From the NCBI RefSeq assembly GCF_006265225.1, contig NZ_VDCS01000003.1:1-64000 (forward strand): DNA of 64,000 nucleotides, written 5' to 3'. Positions within the stretch are counted from its first letter, which is position 1. The number at the start of each line of letters is the position of its first letter. The stretch comes from Allotamlana fucoidanivorans (GTDB taxonomy: Bacteria > Bacteroidota > Bacteroidia > Flavobacteriales > Flavobacteriaceae). The position numbers and the translations under genes were made by a program. Below the pieces are notes generated by a model. The model searched no databases, was not told where the DNA came from, and saw nothing but the letters and a program-made list of their open reading frames with translations. This document shows positions 9,840 to 19,300 of the stretch, one piece after another.

Positions 9840-11336
9840 TTAGTTGCTATTAAGAAATGTTTCCTGACTAAATGTAAACACGTCTGATGGTGTTCTAGCT
9901 TCTTTTAAGATAGCTTCCATTTGCCTAACAACTTCTGGATGAGCATCTGCCACATTATTAGTTTCACCAATATCATTGGTTAGATCATAAAGTTCCACAG
10001 GTGCATTAGGATTTTTAAGCACATTGTATTTAACTGCTTTCCAATTGTCTTTTCTAACAGCTTGTCTGCCTCCTTTTTCATGAAATTCCCAATAGAGGTA
10101 TTCATGCTGTTTTTGATTTTTAGTATCCCCTATAAGTGTTGGTAAAAATGAAATACCATCTAAATTATCTGGGCTATTGACATCCGCAATATCAGAAAAT
10201 GTTGGAAATACATCCCAAAAAGCAGAAATATGATCTGATTTGCTTCCAGGTTTTATTCTATTTGGCCATTTAACCAGCATAGGAACCCTAACACCTCCTT
10301 CATATAAGTCTCTTTTAGTACCTTTTAATGGACCATTACTATCAAAGTAATCTGGATCACCACCGCCTTCTCTATGCGGGCCATTGTCTGATGTAAATAC
10401 CACTATAGTATTATCGGAAATTCCTAATTCATCCACTTTAGCCATAATTTCTCCCACTTGTTGGTCCAGCAAATCAATCATGGCAACAAAAGCAGCATGA
10501 GATTCCTTTTGAGACAAGTAGTGTCCATCTCCATAAGCTTCACCAAACTCTACACCCACAAATTCCTTTTCAGGTAAAAATTTATCCCTGTATTTCTGCA
10601 TTAAAGAATCTGGTGCAGCTAACTCTGCATGTGGTATAATTGATGCTACGTATGCAAAAAATGGTTCTTTCTTATTCTTTTCTATAAACTCTAAAGTTTT
10701 CTGATGAATGATATCTGGTCCGTATACCTTCTTTTTTAAACCTTTATTACCTTCTATAACTATAGAATCCCTATTAGACCATAAATGATCTGGATAATAA
10801 TGATGTCCCAAACGCTGGCAATTATAACCAAAAAATGTATCAAAACCTTGATTTACTGGGTCGCCTTCAGACCTTGGAAAACCTAGCCCCCATTTTCCAA
10901 AAGCTCCTGTAGTATAACCGGCTTTTTTTAACGATTCTGCAAGAGTATAGGTATCATCTGGCATAGGGTACTGACCTTCTGGTTCCATTTCCTTATTTCC
11001 TCGTACCACAGTATGCCCCGTATGCATCCCTGTTAATAAGGCAGATCGAGAAGGTGCGCAAACGGTACTTCCTGAATAATGTTGTGTAAACAACATGCCT
11101 TCTGAGGCCAATTTATCAATATTGGGTGTTTTAAACTTTATTTGCCCATATACCCCTAAATCTCCGTAACCAAGATCATCTGCCAAAATATAAATGATAT
11201 TTGGCTTAATAATATTTTCAGAGCTCGATTGAGCTGTGTTCATTGAATTTTCAGTGGATTTATTTGAAGATTCCTTGCAACCTAAGAGTAACAAAACACA
11301 TAAACCAATTGAAATAAGATGTCGATTTTTTCTCAT
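9840..11336 (-). CDS. Sulfatase, S1 family, cysteine type, lipoprotein
   Basis: 498 residues. The lipobox LLGC puts the lipidated cysteine at C20. The sulfatase signature CAPSR starts at C93, which must be converted to formylglycine by a maturase for activity. Metal-binding residues are visible in ILADDLGYGD (D53, D54) and VFTSDNGPHREGG in the C-terminal half; AFGKWGLG and SIIPHAE supply further active-site positions. The fold and length match arylsulfatase-type S1 enzymes that remove sulfate esters from polysaccharides. It follows susD by 97 bp and precedes the short glycosidase by 15 bp, so it belongs to the PUL A export/degradation operon. Subfamily and sulfate position cannot be read from sequence alone. 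Confidence 0.93.
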   Translation of the reverse strand: MRKNRHLISIGLCVLLLLGCKESSNKSTENSMNTAQSSSENIIKPNIIYILADDLGYGDLGVYGQIKFKTPNIDKLASEGMLFTQHYSGSTVCAPSRSALLTGMHTGHTVVRGNKEMEPEGQYPMPDDTYTLAESLKKAGYTTGAFGKWGLGFPRSEGDPVNQGFDTFFGYNCQRLGHHYYPDHLWSNRDSIVIEGNKGLKKKVYGPDIIHQKTLEFIEKNKKEPFFAYVASIIPHAELAAPDSLMQKYRDKFLPEKEFVGVEFGEAYGDGHYLSQKESHAAFVAMIDLLDQQVGEIMAKVDELGISDNTIVVFTSDNGPHREGGGDPDYFDSNGPLKGTKRDLYEGGVRVPMLVKWPNRIKPGSKSDHISAFWDVFPTFSDIADVNSPDNLDGISFLPTLIGDTKNQKQHEYLYWEFHEKGGRQAVRKDNWKAVKYNVLKNPNAPVELYDLTNDIGETNNVADAHPEVVRQMEAILKEARTPSDVFTFSQETFLNSN

Positions 11337-11354
11337 AACTCTACTTTTAAATGA

Positions 11355-11384
11355 AACAGGGAGTTAGAGCTGTAACCCCCTGTT
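11355..11384 (-). terminator. Hairpin between susD and the sulfatase gene (weak)
   Basis: AACAGGG at 11355-11361 pairs with CCCTGTT at 11378-11384. There is no strong U tract after it on the minus strand, so it may be a partial terminator or an mRNA processing or stability element that lowers expression of the downstream enzymes relative to susCD. Confidence 0.35.
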
Positions 11385-11426
11385 AATAAACTAACTACAC
11401 TAAACAAACAACAAACCCTATCTATG

Positions 11427-11466
11427 TCCATTATTAGTTGGATCTGTATCCATTATTAGTTGGATC
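11427..11466. repeat. 22-bp tandem duplication at the 3' end of susD (PUL A)
   Basis: TCCATTATTAGTTGGATC occurs at 11427-11444 and again at 11449-11466, an offset of 22 bp. On the coding (minus) strand the upstream copy reads DPTNNGYRSN then stop, while the downstream copy, in its own frame, reads DPTNNGHR then stop. Because 22 is not a multiple of three, the duplication moved the stop codon into the second copy. Confidence 0.85.
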
Positions 11467-12996
11467 CGTCTTTAAAAGGTTTGGATTCAACAAAATCTCA
11501 TCCTGTGGTATAGGTAACAAAACGTGATGTGGTTTTATATTTGCTGCAGGGTTATTCCAAGGTCTGTGTTTTACAGTAGTAACCACATCCAGTAAAATGC
11601 CCCATCTAATCAAATCCATTTTTCTATGGCCTTCTGTACAAAGTTCAAATTTACGCTCATCATACAAGGCTTCTCTAAATTCGGTTTGCGACATGCCACT
11701 CCATGGCTTGTCTGGCTCAAAAGCACGTTCTCTTACCTTGTTCACATAAAAATAAGCGTTACCTGGACCATTTAACTCGTTTTCAGCCTCTGCCGCCATT
11801 AAATAAATATCGGCTAATCTAAAAACAATATAGTTTTCGCTATGATTTTCTCTTGGAGATGAATTGTTTAAATTCCAGTTTTTTCTGAAATAAGGAAAAG
11901 ATAATTCATATCCTAAATATTCAGTTACTATGGTAACATCATATCGTAAATCGTCTGGATCCCAATTGCTTTGGTCTGCCAACTCAGGTAAAGGAATGGC
12001 CCAACCGTAACCACTCATGTCCTGATCCAATTCCTGTAAATCTGCCTGCAACAACTGCCATCTCGCTGGAGTACCTGGACCATCAGGTCTAGTATTTCTA
12101 TTGCTTGGCTCATCTCTTAAACGAGGATTATAATCATCTGTTCTATTGGTATTGCTATCTCCAAAAATACCATCGGTAGTAAAATCAACGGCAAATATCT
12201 GCTCGTCGTTGTATTGGTTTGTTCTGTCTGTTTGATCAAAAACAGAGGCAAAATCATCTAATAAACGATGTTGTGGACTACTGATAATATCATCACATTC
12301 ATCTTTTGCCAATGCCCATTCTTTATCAAACAAATGAAATTTAGCTTTTAAGGCCGCTGCAGCCCATTTAGAGGCTCTACCTAAATTGGCATCAGAATAT
12401 GAAGGTGGTAAAAGTTGTTTAGCTCGTGCCAAATCATCCTTCATTTCGGCCCTTATGATATCTTTTGAAAAACGCTCTAGAGATCCCAACTCATCAAGCG
12501 GCAATAATTCTCTAAAATATGGTACATCTCCCCATAAATTGGTAAGATGAAAATATGCTAATGCTCTCATAAACAAACATTCTCCCAAAGTTTGGTCTCT
12601 TACTGCATCGCTTAAATTTTCATTACCTTCTATATTACTAATAAACAGGGACGCATTTCTTACTATTTCATACAAAGCAGCCCAAGTACTATTCCCATCT
12701 TGCACACCTTCAGCTATTGCATAGTTATGAATCTGCGCATTTACGTTTCTACTAGGGCCCACTTCATCGGTCCCGTTTACATAATAATTATCTAACCCTC
12801 TAGTTCTGTAAAGAGCATTTTTATGCAAAATTCTATACAAACCATTAGCCGCAAGTTGAGCTTCTTGATCATTAGTAAAAAAATTATCTGTAGCTATTTG
12901 ATCTCTTAAATCTTCTTCTAAAAATTTGTCGCCGCATCCTGTAAGTAAAAGAACTCCAAACAGTAATAAGCTTATTTTTGTTATTAAATGTTTCAT
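11434..12996 (-). CDS. SusD-like outer-membrane glycan-binding lipoprotein (PUL A)
   Basis: 520 residues with lipobox LLTGC (C21) and the usual SusD start GDKFLEEDLRDQI. The TPR-like helical core shows ATDNFFTNDQEAQLAANGLY, a GECLFMRALAYFHLTNLWGD segment and the C-terminal RKFELCTEGHRKMDLIRWG motif. Like most SusD proteins it ends in LLPIPQDEILLNPNL and TDPTNNGYR. It binds oligosaccharides on the outer face of the outer membrane and forms a lid on its SusC partner, encoded 17 bp upstream. The last two codons are changed by the tandem duplication at 11427-11466. Its cognate glycan is unknown; neighbouring sulfatases and glycosidases suggest a sulfated polymer. Confidence 0.95.
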   Translation of the reverse strand: MKHLITKISLLLFGVLLLTGCGDKFLEEDLRDQIATDNFFTNDQEAQLAANGLYRILHKNALYRTRGLDNYYVNGTDEVGPSRNVNAQIHNYAIAEGVQDGNSTWAALYEIVRNASLFISNIEGNENLSDAVRDQTLGECLFMRALAYFHLTNLWGDVPYFRELLPLDELGSLERFSKDIIRAEMKDDLARAKQLLPPSYSDANLGRASKWAAAALKAKFHLFDKEWALAKDECDDIISSPQHRLLDDFASVFDQTDRTNQYNDEQIFAVDFTTDGIFGDSNTNRTDDYNPRLRDEPSNRNTRPDGPGTPARWQLLQADLQELDQDMSGYGWAIPLPELADQSNWDPDDLRYDVTIVTEYLGYELSFPYFRKNWNLNNSSPRENHSENYIVFRLADIYLMAAEAENELNGPGNAYFYVNKVRERAFEPDKPWSGMSQTEFREALYDERKFELCTEGHRKMDLIRWGILLDVVTTVKHRPWNNPAANIKPHHVLLPIPQDEILLNPNLLKTDPTNNGYRSN

Positions 12997-13013
12997 TGCT
13001 TATATTTTTTTTA

Positions 13014-16000
13014 TTAAAATTCCATCTTTACTCCAAAACTAATGCTAGTAGCATATGGATAAGCACCGTTCACAAAACCTTGCGATACAGAATCAAATCC
13101 ACTACCATCAGTGAAATTATTCACTTCTGGGTCACCTAATTGAAAATCAGACAACAGCCATAGGTTTCTACCCGTTAAGAATACATTTAAAGATTTAAAC
13201 GTATTATCTATACCTGCTTTTTTTACTGGCACATTATAATTTAATGTTGCTGTGCGTAGTCTTAAAAACGATCCGTCTTCAACATTTAACGTACTATTTG
13301 GATTGAACAAACTGGCAGAGGTTCCTGCTCTTGGAATATCTGAAGTTTCGTTAACTCCTTCTACCCATCTATTAAGAACCCTTGGATCTATATTTTGATC
13401 GCCACGTCCAAAAATTGATGTTTGCGTAACCATATTAAATATTTCACCTCCATAAGATCCTTGGAAGAATACATCTAAACTTAAATTTTTATAGGTAAAT
13501 GTATTTCTAAAACCGCCGTAAAAATCGGGCTGCGGACTTCCAGCTACACTGTAATCCTGTTGGTTTATTACTCCATCATTGTTTAAATCTCTATATCTCG
13601 GACTACCTAAAAAAGATTTCCCAATAGTCTGATCGTCTATTATTTCTTGCGGATCCTTATAAGTACCTAAATATTCTGCCACATAAAACACGGGCATGGG
13701 TTGACCAACCATTAATCTTGCTGAAGGTCCGCCTTGATTCCCGGTAGATTGAATGTTTATAAACTCTTCTTGCCCTAGATCCAGTACTTTACTTTTATTG
13801 GTAGACAATGTTAAAGTACTACTCCAACTAAAATCATTTTTATCAATATTTACTGTATTTAGTAAAAACTCAAAACCTCTGTTTTGAACACTACCCACAT
13901 TTTCCAACACCCTACTTCCAGCTGTATTTGGTAAATCTCTAAATAATAACAAATCTTTGGTTGTTTTATCATAGTACCCAACCTCAAACGAAATTCTATT
14001 ATTTAACAGTCCTATTTCCAGACCAAGATCCAGCTGCTCAGTTGTTTCCCACTGCAGGTTGGTTGATCCTGGAGCATCAAGAATAACCCCTGGAACTAAA
14101 TTTTCATTAAAATAAGTGTACACAGGATTAAATAAATCAAATGAATTGTACGTCTTTACTCCTTGTTCCCCTACTTCTCCATAACTACCTCTTAGTTTTA
14201 ATCTATTTATAACATCAACGTTCTCCATAAAAGACTCTTCATCTATATTCCAAGCTATACCTGCTGACGGGAAAAAGGCATATTTATTACCCGCCTCAAA
14301 TACAGATGAACCATCTCGCCTACCTACTAGGGTTAAAACATAGCGGTCATCGTATGAATAGGTTAAACGCCCAAATAATGAAGTTAAAGTTCGCTGATTA
14401 TAACCTGAACCAACTTGGTACGTTTCAGGATCAGAGCCTAATGATAAATTATTAAACTTTACAACATCATTAGGAAATCCTTCAGCTGAAGTATCAGTAC
14501 TTTCTGAGGTTATTTTTTGTCCAGAAAATCCTCCTAAAACACTTAAAGAATGATCTCCAAACTCTTTACTATAATTTATGGTAGTTTCACTTAAAAGGTC
14601 TTTGGACTGACTTGTTCTTACACGACCGTACCCTCCTACATTATTATTTAATATTCTCTCTGGTAGTAAGCTGGGCAAATACTCATTATTTTTATAAAAA
14701 TTTAATGTAGCCCCAATATTAGTTTTAATTTTTAAACCTTCTAGTAATTTATACTCAAAATACGCGTTACTGATAATGTTTGTAACCAAATCATGATCTT
14801 CTCTTAATAGTATATCGGCAACTGGATTTCTCTGTAAGGTACCACTTAAAGGGTTTGTACCGGTAAAATTACCGTTAGCATCGTAAATTGTTCTAATAGG
14901 CAGAACATTATTGACAATTTGACTAAAATTTGTTTTATTATTTTCTTTTTTGAATGAACTCAAATTCAAGCGCAAACCTATATTAAAACGGTCACTAACA
15001 CGAGCATCTAAATTATTTCTTAAAGTTACCCGTTCTAAACCTGAGCCTTTTACAATACCTTCTTGATTAAAATAGCTGATTGAGGAATAATAATTTGAGT
15101 TTTCAGTATTACCCGTAATAGAGACATCTGTATTATAAATTGTACCCATTTGAACAACCTCATCAATCCAATCTGTAACAGGTACAGCACCTGGGTCGTC
15201 ATAACGTAATGGCAATGATGGATCTGTAAACCCAATAGGCAATAAAGTACCGTTATAATCAATATCTGGTCCTGCTACAAATTGTCCAGCTTCATTTAAA
15301 TAGTCTACATAATCTTGTCCCCCAAGTATATTTATTTTATTAGCCAACATTTCGGTAGTTACACTCGAATTAACTCGAATTGTAGGTTTACCTGACACCA
15401 TGCGCTTACCCGTTTTGGTTGTTATTATAATAACCCCAGAAGCTCCTCTAGTTCCATAAATTGCCAAAGCCGTTGCGTCTTTAAGAATTTCAACAGATTC
15501 AATATCGTTAACACTAATATTATTCAAGTTAAACCCTGTTCCCGTTATAAAACCATCTACCACAAAAAGTGGATTATTGTTTCCGTTAATAGAACTGTTA
15601 CCTCTAATTCTTATAGTAGATCCAGTGCCTGGAGCCCCGCTATTTGAAGTAACCTCAACACCTGCAGCTCTACCTTGTAAGGCTTGATCTACCCTAGCCA
15701 CGGGTTGATTTTCCAGAACATCTGATTTAACAGATGATACTGCCGAAACTAAAGTTTTCTTATTAGACGTTCCATAACCAATAACGACAACCTCATCAAG
15801 TTGTGCAACATCCTCTTGTAAGACTATATTAATAGTAGAATTATTCCCAACGGAAACACTTTGAGAAATAAATCCAACATAAGAAAATTCTAAAACATCA
15901 CTTGCCGATGCTTCAATTGAATAGTTTCCGTCAAAATCTGTAGTTACACCTTTGGCCCCGCCCTTGATAACGACATTAACGCCTGGCAATGGTATGTTTG

Positions 16001-16094
16001 TAGCATCTGTAACATTTCCATTGACTGTATTTTGCGCAGATACTGTTAAGAGACCTAACAAGAACCACAGCAAAATGAATTGTTTTTGTTTCAT
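13014..16094 (-). CDS. SusC-like TonB-dependent outer-membrane transporter (PUL A)
   Basis: 1026 residues. Signal peptide ending at LLTVSAQ, a CarboxypepD_reg-like domain (about 22-95; GVNVVIKGG, TDFDGNYSI), a TonB-contact segment EVVVIGYGT, then the plug domain (about 115-225) with LQGRAAGVEV, IRIRGNSSI and IYGTRGASGVIIITT. The remainder is a 22-strand-type beta-barrel ending in the aromatic FGVKMEF. It imports oligosaccharides into the periplasm with TonB/ExbBD energy. It is the first gene of the PUL A minus arm and is divergent from the sensor gene across 253 bp. SusD follows by 17 bp. The call as SusC rather than a siderophore receptor rests on the SusD partner and the N-terminal domain. 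Confidence 0.96.
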   Translation of the reverse strand: MKQKQFILLWFLLGLLTVSAQNTVNGNVTDATNIPLPGVNVVIKGGAKGVTTDFDGNYSIEASASDVLEFSYVGFISQSVSVGNNSTINIVLQEDVAQLDEVVVIGYGTSNKKTLVSAVSSVKSDVLENQPVARVDQALQGRAAGVEVTSNSGAPGTGSTIRIRGNSSINGNNNPLFVVDGFITGTGFNLNNISVNDIESVEILKDATALAIYGTRGASGVIIITTKTGKRMVSGKPTIRVNSSVTTEMLANKINILGGQDYVDYLNEAGQFVAGPDIDYNGTLLPIGFTDPSLPLRYDDPGAVPVTDWIDEVVQMGTIYNTDVSITGNTENSNYYSSISYFNQEGIVKGSGLERVTLRNNLDARVSDRFNIGLRLNLSSFKKENNKTNFSQIVNNVLPIRTIYDANGNFTGTNPLSGTLQRNPVADILLREDHDLVTNIISNAYFEYKLLEGLKIKTNIGATLNFYKNNEYLPSLLPERILNNNVGGYGRVRTSQSKDLLSETTINYSKEFGDHSLSVLGGFSGQKITSESTDTSAEGFPNDVVKFNNLSLGSDPETYQVGSGYNQRTLTSLFGRLTYSYDDRYVLTLVGRRDGSSVFEAGNKYAFFPSAGIAWNIDEESFMENVDVINRLKLRGSYGEVGEQGVKTYNSFDLFNPVYTYFNENLVPGVILDAPGSTNLQWETTEQLDLGLEIGLLNNRISFEVGYYDKTTKDLLLFRDLPNTAGSRVLENVGSVQNRGFEFLLNTVNIDKNDFSWSSTLTLSTNKSKVLDLGQEEFINIQSTGNQGGPSARLMVGQPMPVFYVAEYLGTYKDPQEIIDDQTIGKSFLGSPRYRDLNNDGVINQQDYSVAGSPQPDFYGGFRNTFTYKNLSLDVFFQGSYGGEIFNMVTQTSIFGRGDQNIDPRVLNRWVEGVNETSDIPRAGTSASLFNPNSTLNVEDGSFLRLRTATLNYNVPVKKAGIDNTFKSLNVFLTGRNLWLLSDFQLGDPEVNNFTDGSGFDSVSQGFVNGAYPYATSISFGVKMEF

Positions 16095-16196
16095 AGTTTA
16101 ATAGTTTAAATAGTTCAGTTTTTTATTTCACCTATTAGCAAAAAGTGAATGCTCTAAATTAATTCGAATAAGCCAATTACAATTCTCATTTAATGG

Positions 16197-16290
16197 TTCA
16201 ATTTGTTGCAAGACATAAAACACAATAAAAATTAAAATAATGCAACATTTACACACACACTATGCAACATATTGAATTTCACAAATTTGT
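16197..16290. promoter_or_regulatory. Candidate operator region between susC and the hybrid sensor gene
   Basis: The divergent intergenic region (16095-16347) holds a set of related sequences. ATGCAACAT occurs at 16240-16248 and 16262-16270, 22 bp apart (about two helix turns). TTCAATTTGTTGC at 16197-16209 is the inverse of GCAACATATTGAA at 16264-16276 with one mismatch. A 10-bp palindrome ACAAATTTGT lies at 16281-16290. A similar TTGCAACATTTTA recurs upstream of the next PUL A gene at 20678-20690. AraC-type regulators commonly bind direct repeats about two turns apart, so these are candidate sites for the HTCS encoded next door. No clear TAnnTTTG element was found for susC. Confidence 0.45.
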
Positions 16291-16347
16291 ATATATGATA
16301 AAAAAATATGAAATTGTAAACAACTAAACCATAATAGCCTGAATAAA

Positions 16348-19300
16348 ATGTTATCATTATCAAAAAAATTAAGCATAAAATTTAGACTAAACACAATTTT
16401 TATATTATTTGTTAGTCTTAATTTTAGTTTTTCTCAATCCAGAATTGAAAAATTCAATAAGCTAGAGGTTGATGGTTTACCATTTAATCAAAACGTAAAT
16501 GTACTTTTTGAAGATAGTGTTGGGTATCTATGGATAGGAACAAAAAATGGTCTTTTTAGATATGACGGAAATGATTTGTTGCAATTTAAACATGACGTTT
16601 TTGATTCAAATTCTATCCCGAACAATAGTATAAACTCAATCATTGAAGACAAAAACAAGAACCTTTGGCTTGGCAGTGAAAGCTTTCTTATCTTCTTTAA
16701 CCGTAAAGAAAATAAATTCAAGGGGTTTTATAAAAACGTAACTTCTGTTGTACTTCAAAAAGATAAAGATGGGAATATATGGTCGAATGCAAGAAACACA
16801 GGCTTAATATTAATTGAACCCATTGAAAATAGTGAAAAAATAAATTTAGACTCTCACTTTAACTATTTAAATCCTAACATAGCTAAATTTAACAGACGAA
16901 TAAACGCTTTTTTCCAAGATAACTTTAATCGAAATTGGTTGGGCACTTCAAAAGGTATTTATGTTCTTGATGCTAAAAAAAATTATATCAAAACTAATTT
17001 TGACAAACCCGTTGTCTCTATAAAAGCATTTAATAATAACAATCAATTTTTAGTCTTAACTAATAAACATGTTTATGTGTTAGGATATAATAAATCAGAT
17101 TATAAATTAGAAATACTCGAGGAATATTTGGGAATTTTAAATTTAGAACAAAATACAACTTTCAATACATTTGCTATAGACCAGAACAATTATGATATAT
17201 GGATTGGTTCTACCCACGGGTTAATTAAGGGCACAAGAAATAATAATTCTTACATATTTTCTTTCTCCAAAAATCAAGACTTTTTACTAAATGACAGAAT
17301 CAATTCTCTAACCTTTGATCAGTATAACAATCTCTGGATAGGCACTTTAAATGGCATTTACAAACATTTAGGAAGAACATCAATTTTTGATTATATTGAT
17401 GTTAATTCTGATAAAAATATTATAAATTCTGAGACCAATAGTATAATAACCTACAATGACAATACTCTTTTAATAGGAATGGATCATGGATTATTTAAAT
17501 ATAATATTCATAATAATTCTGCCAGCAGAATTAAGCTCCCCATTAACAACATAAGTCGACTAGATTTAAATTATGACAAGTCGAAACTTCTTATTGCAAC
17601 GGATACTATTTTATATGAATCTGAAAATTTTGATCCAAATAAAACCACATTAGAAATAACTCAAGTAGATTCATACAATCACGACATAACCGATATTGCC
17701 GATATAAATAAAAATGAAACATGGGTAGGAATTTGGGGAAATGGCATAAAAATATTAAATAATGATACTGAAATATCAAATTTTAAAAATTCTGTAGTTA
17801 AAATTCTTGATAAAAGCCATACTTCAGCATTAAAATTATCCTCCAAAAACATTTTATGGATAGGAACTCGTGGCCAAGGACTTTTTAAAATAGATTTTAA
17901 TAATGAAACTTATGAACAGTACTTACCTAAAAAAAATGGGGGTTTAACTTCAAATGCCATATTATCAATCTATGAAGACCATAGCCAAAATATATGGATT
18001 GGTACGCGTGGTGGTGGCTTAAACAAATATATTGAGACAACAAATAGTTTCATAAATTTCGAAAAATTAAACAAGGATATAGGTAATACGGTTATTGCTT
18101 CTATACAGGAAGATAATACCGGAAATCTCTGGATGAGCACGGAGCAAAAATTGATAAGATTTGATTTATCCTCCGAAAAATTCAACTTTTTTGGAACTGA
18201 AGACGGTATAGACGTGAGCAAATTCATGTTTAACTCCAGCACTAGTACAAATAATAATGTAGAATTATTTTTCGGATCTAATAATGGCTTTTATAAGGTA
18301 AATACGGCCCTATTTACTCAACAGAAAATAATTCCCTCTACTGTTATTACAAATTTTAACACTTTAGGGCCTTCTAAAAATAACAGTGCCAACAACAAAG
18401 AAAACACTATAAATAGCATAAATGTTAATTCTGATACTGCTATAAGACTGCCTTATAATCAAAATAATATTGTAGTTAATTTTTCCTCTTTAGATTTAAC
18501 ATCTCCAAAAAAGAATCAGTATGCCTATAAATTAGAAGGTCTAAATGATTTTTGGATTTATACCAATGCATCCAATCGCAATGCTAACTATAATGATTTA
18601 CCCCCCGGTACATACACCTTTAAAGTAAAAAGTTCTAATAGTGATGGCATTTGGAATGAAACACCAACCACCTTTACATTTCAAATAAATCCTCCTGCAT
18701 GGAGAAGTAAATGGGCCTATTTTGCCTATTGTTTATTATTTTCCATACTAGCCTATATAAGCTACCTCCTAATAAAAAGATGGTACAAATTAAAAAAGAA
18801 TCTAGTTAAAGAAACTATTAGTAGAGAAAAAGACAACGAACATAACAGAATGAAAATGATTTTCTTTACTGATATTTCTCATGAACTTAGAACTCCTTTA
18901 ACACTCATTTTAGGCACCATTGAAAAAATAGTAAAGGACAGAAAATTTAATTTAAGTCCGTTAACAGCGCAACGGATATATAATAATTCTTTAAGAATGA
19001 ACCGATTGATAAACCAAATAATGGATATTAGAAAGTTTGATGTTGGTGAGTTCAAAATTAAAGTATCTAAAAACAACATTATTTATGATATAAAGAAAAT
19101 TAAAAATGCTTTCAATGATTTTGCCAAAATGTACCAAATAAAATATGAATTTGTTTCGTCAAAAAAGACCCTAGACGCCTGGTATGATGTTGAAATTATT
19201 GAAAAAATATTATTCAATCTTCTATCTAATGCTTTTAAATATACCCCACAAAATGGACATATTTCAATTTCAATTGATAGTGTATCTAGTAGCTCTATAA

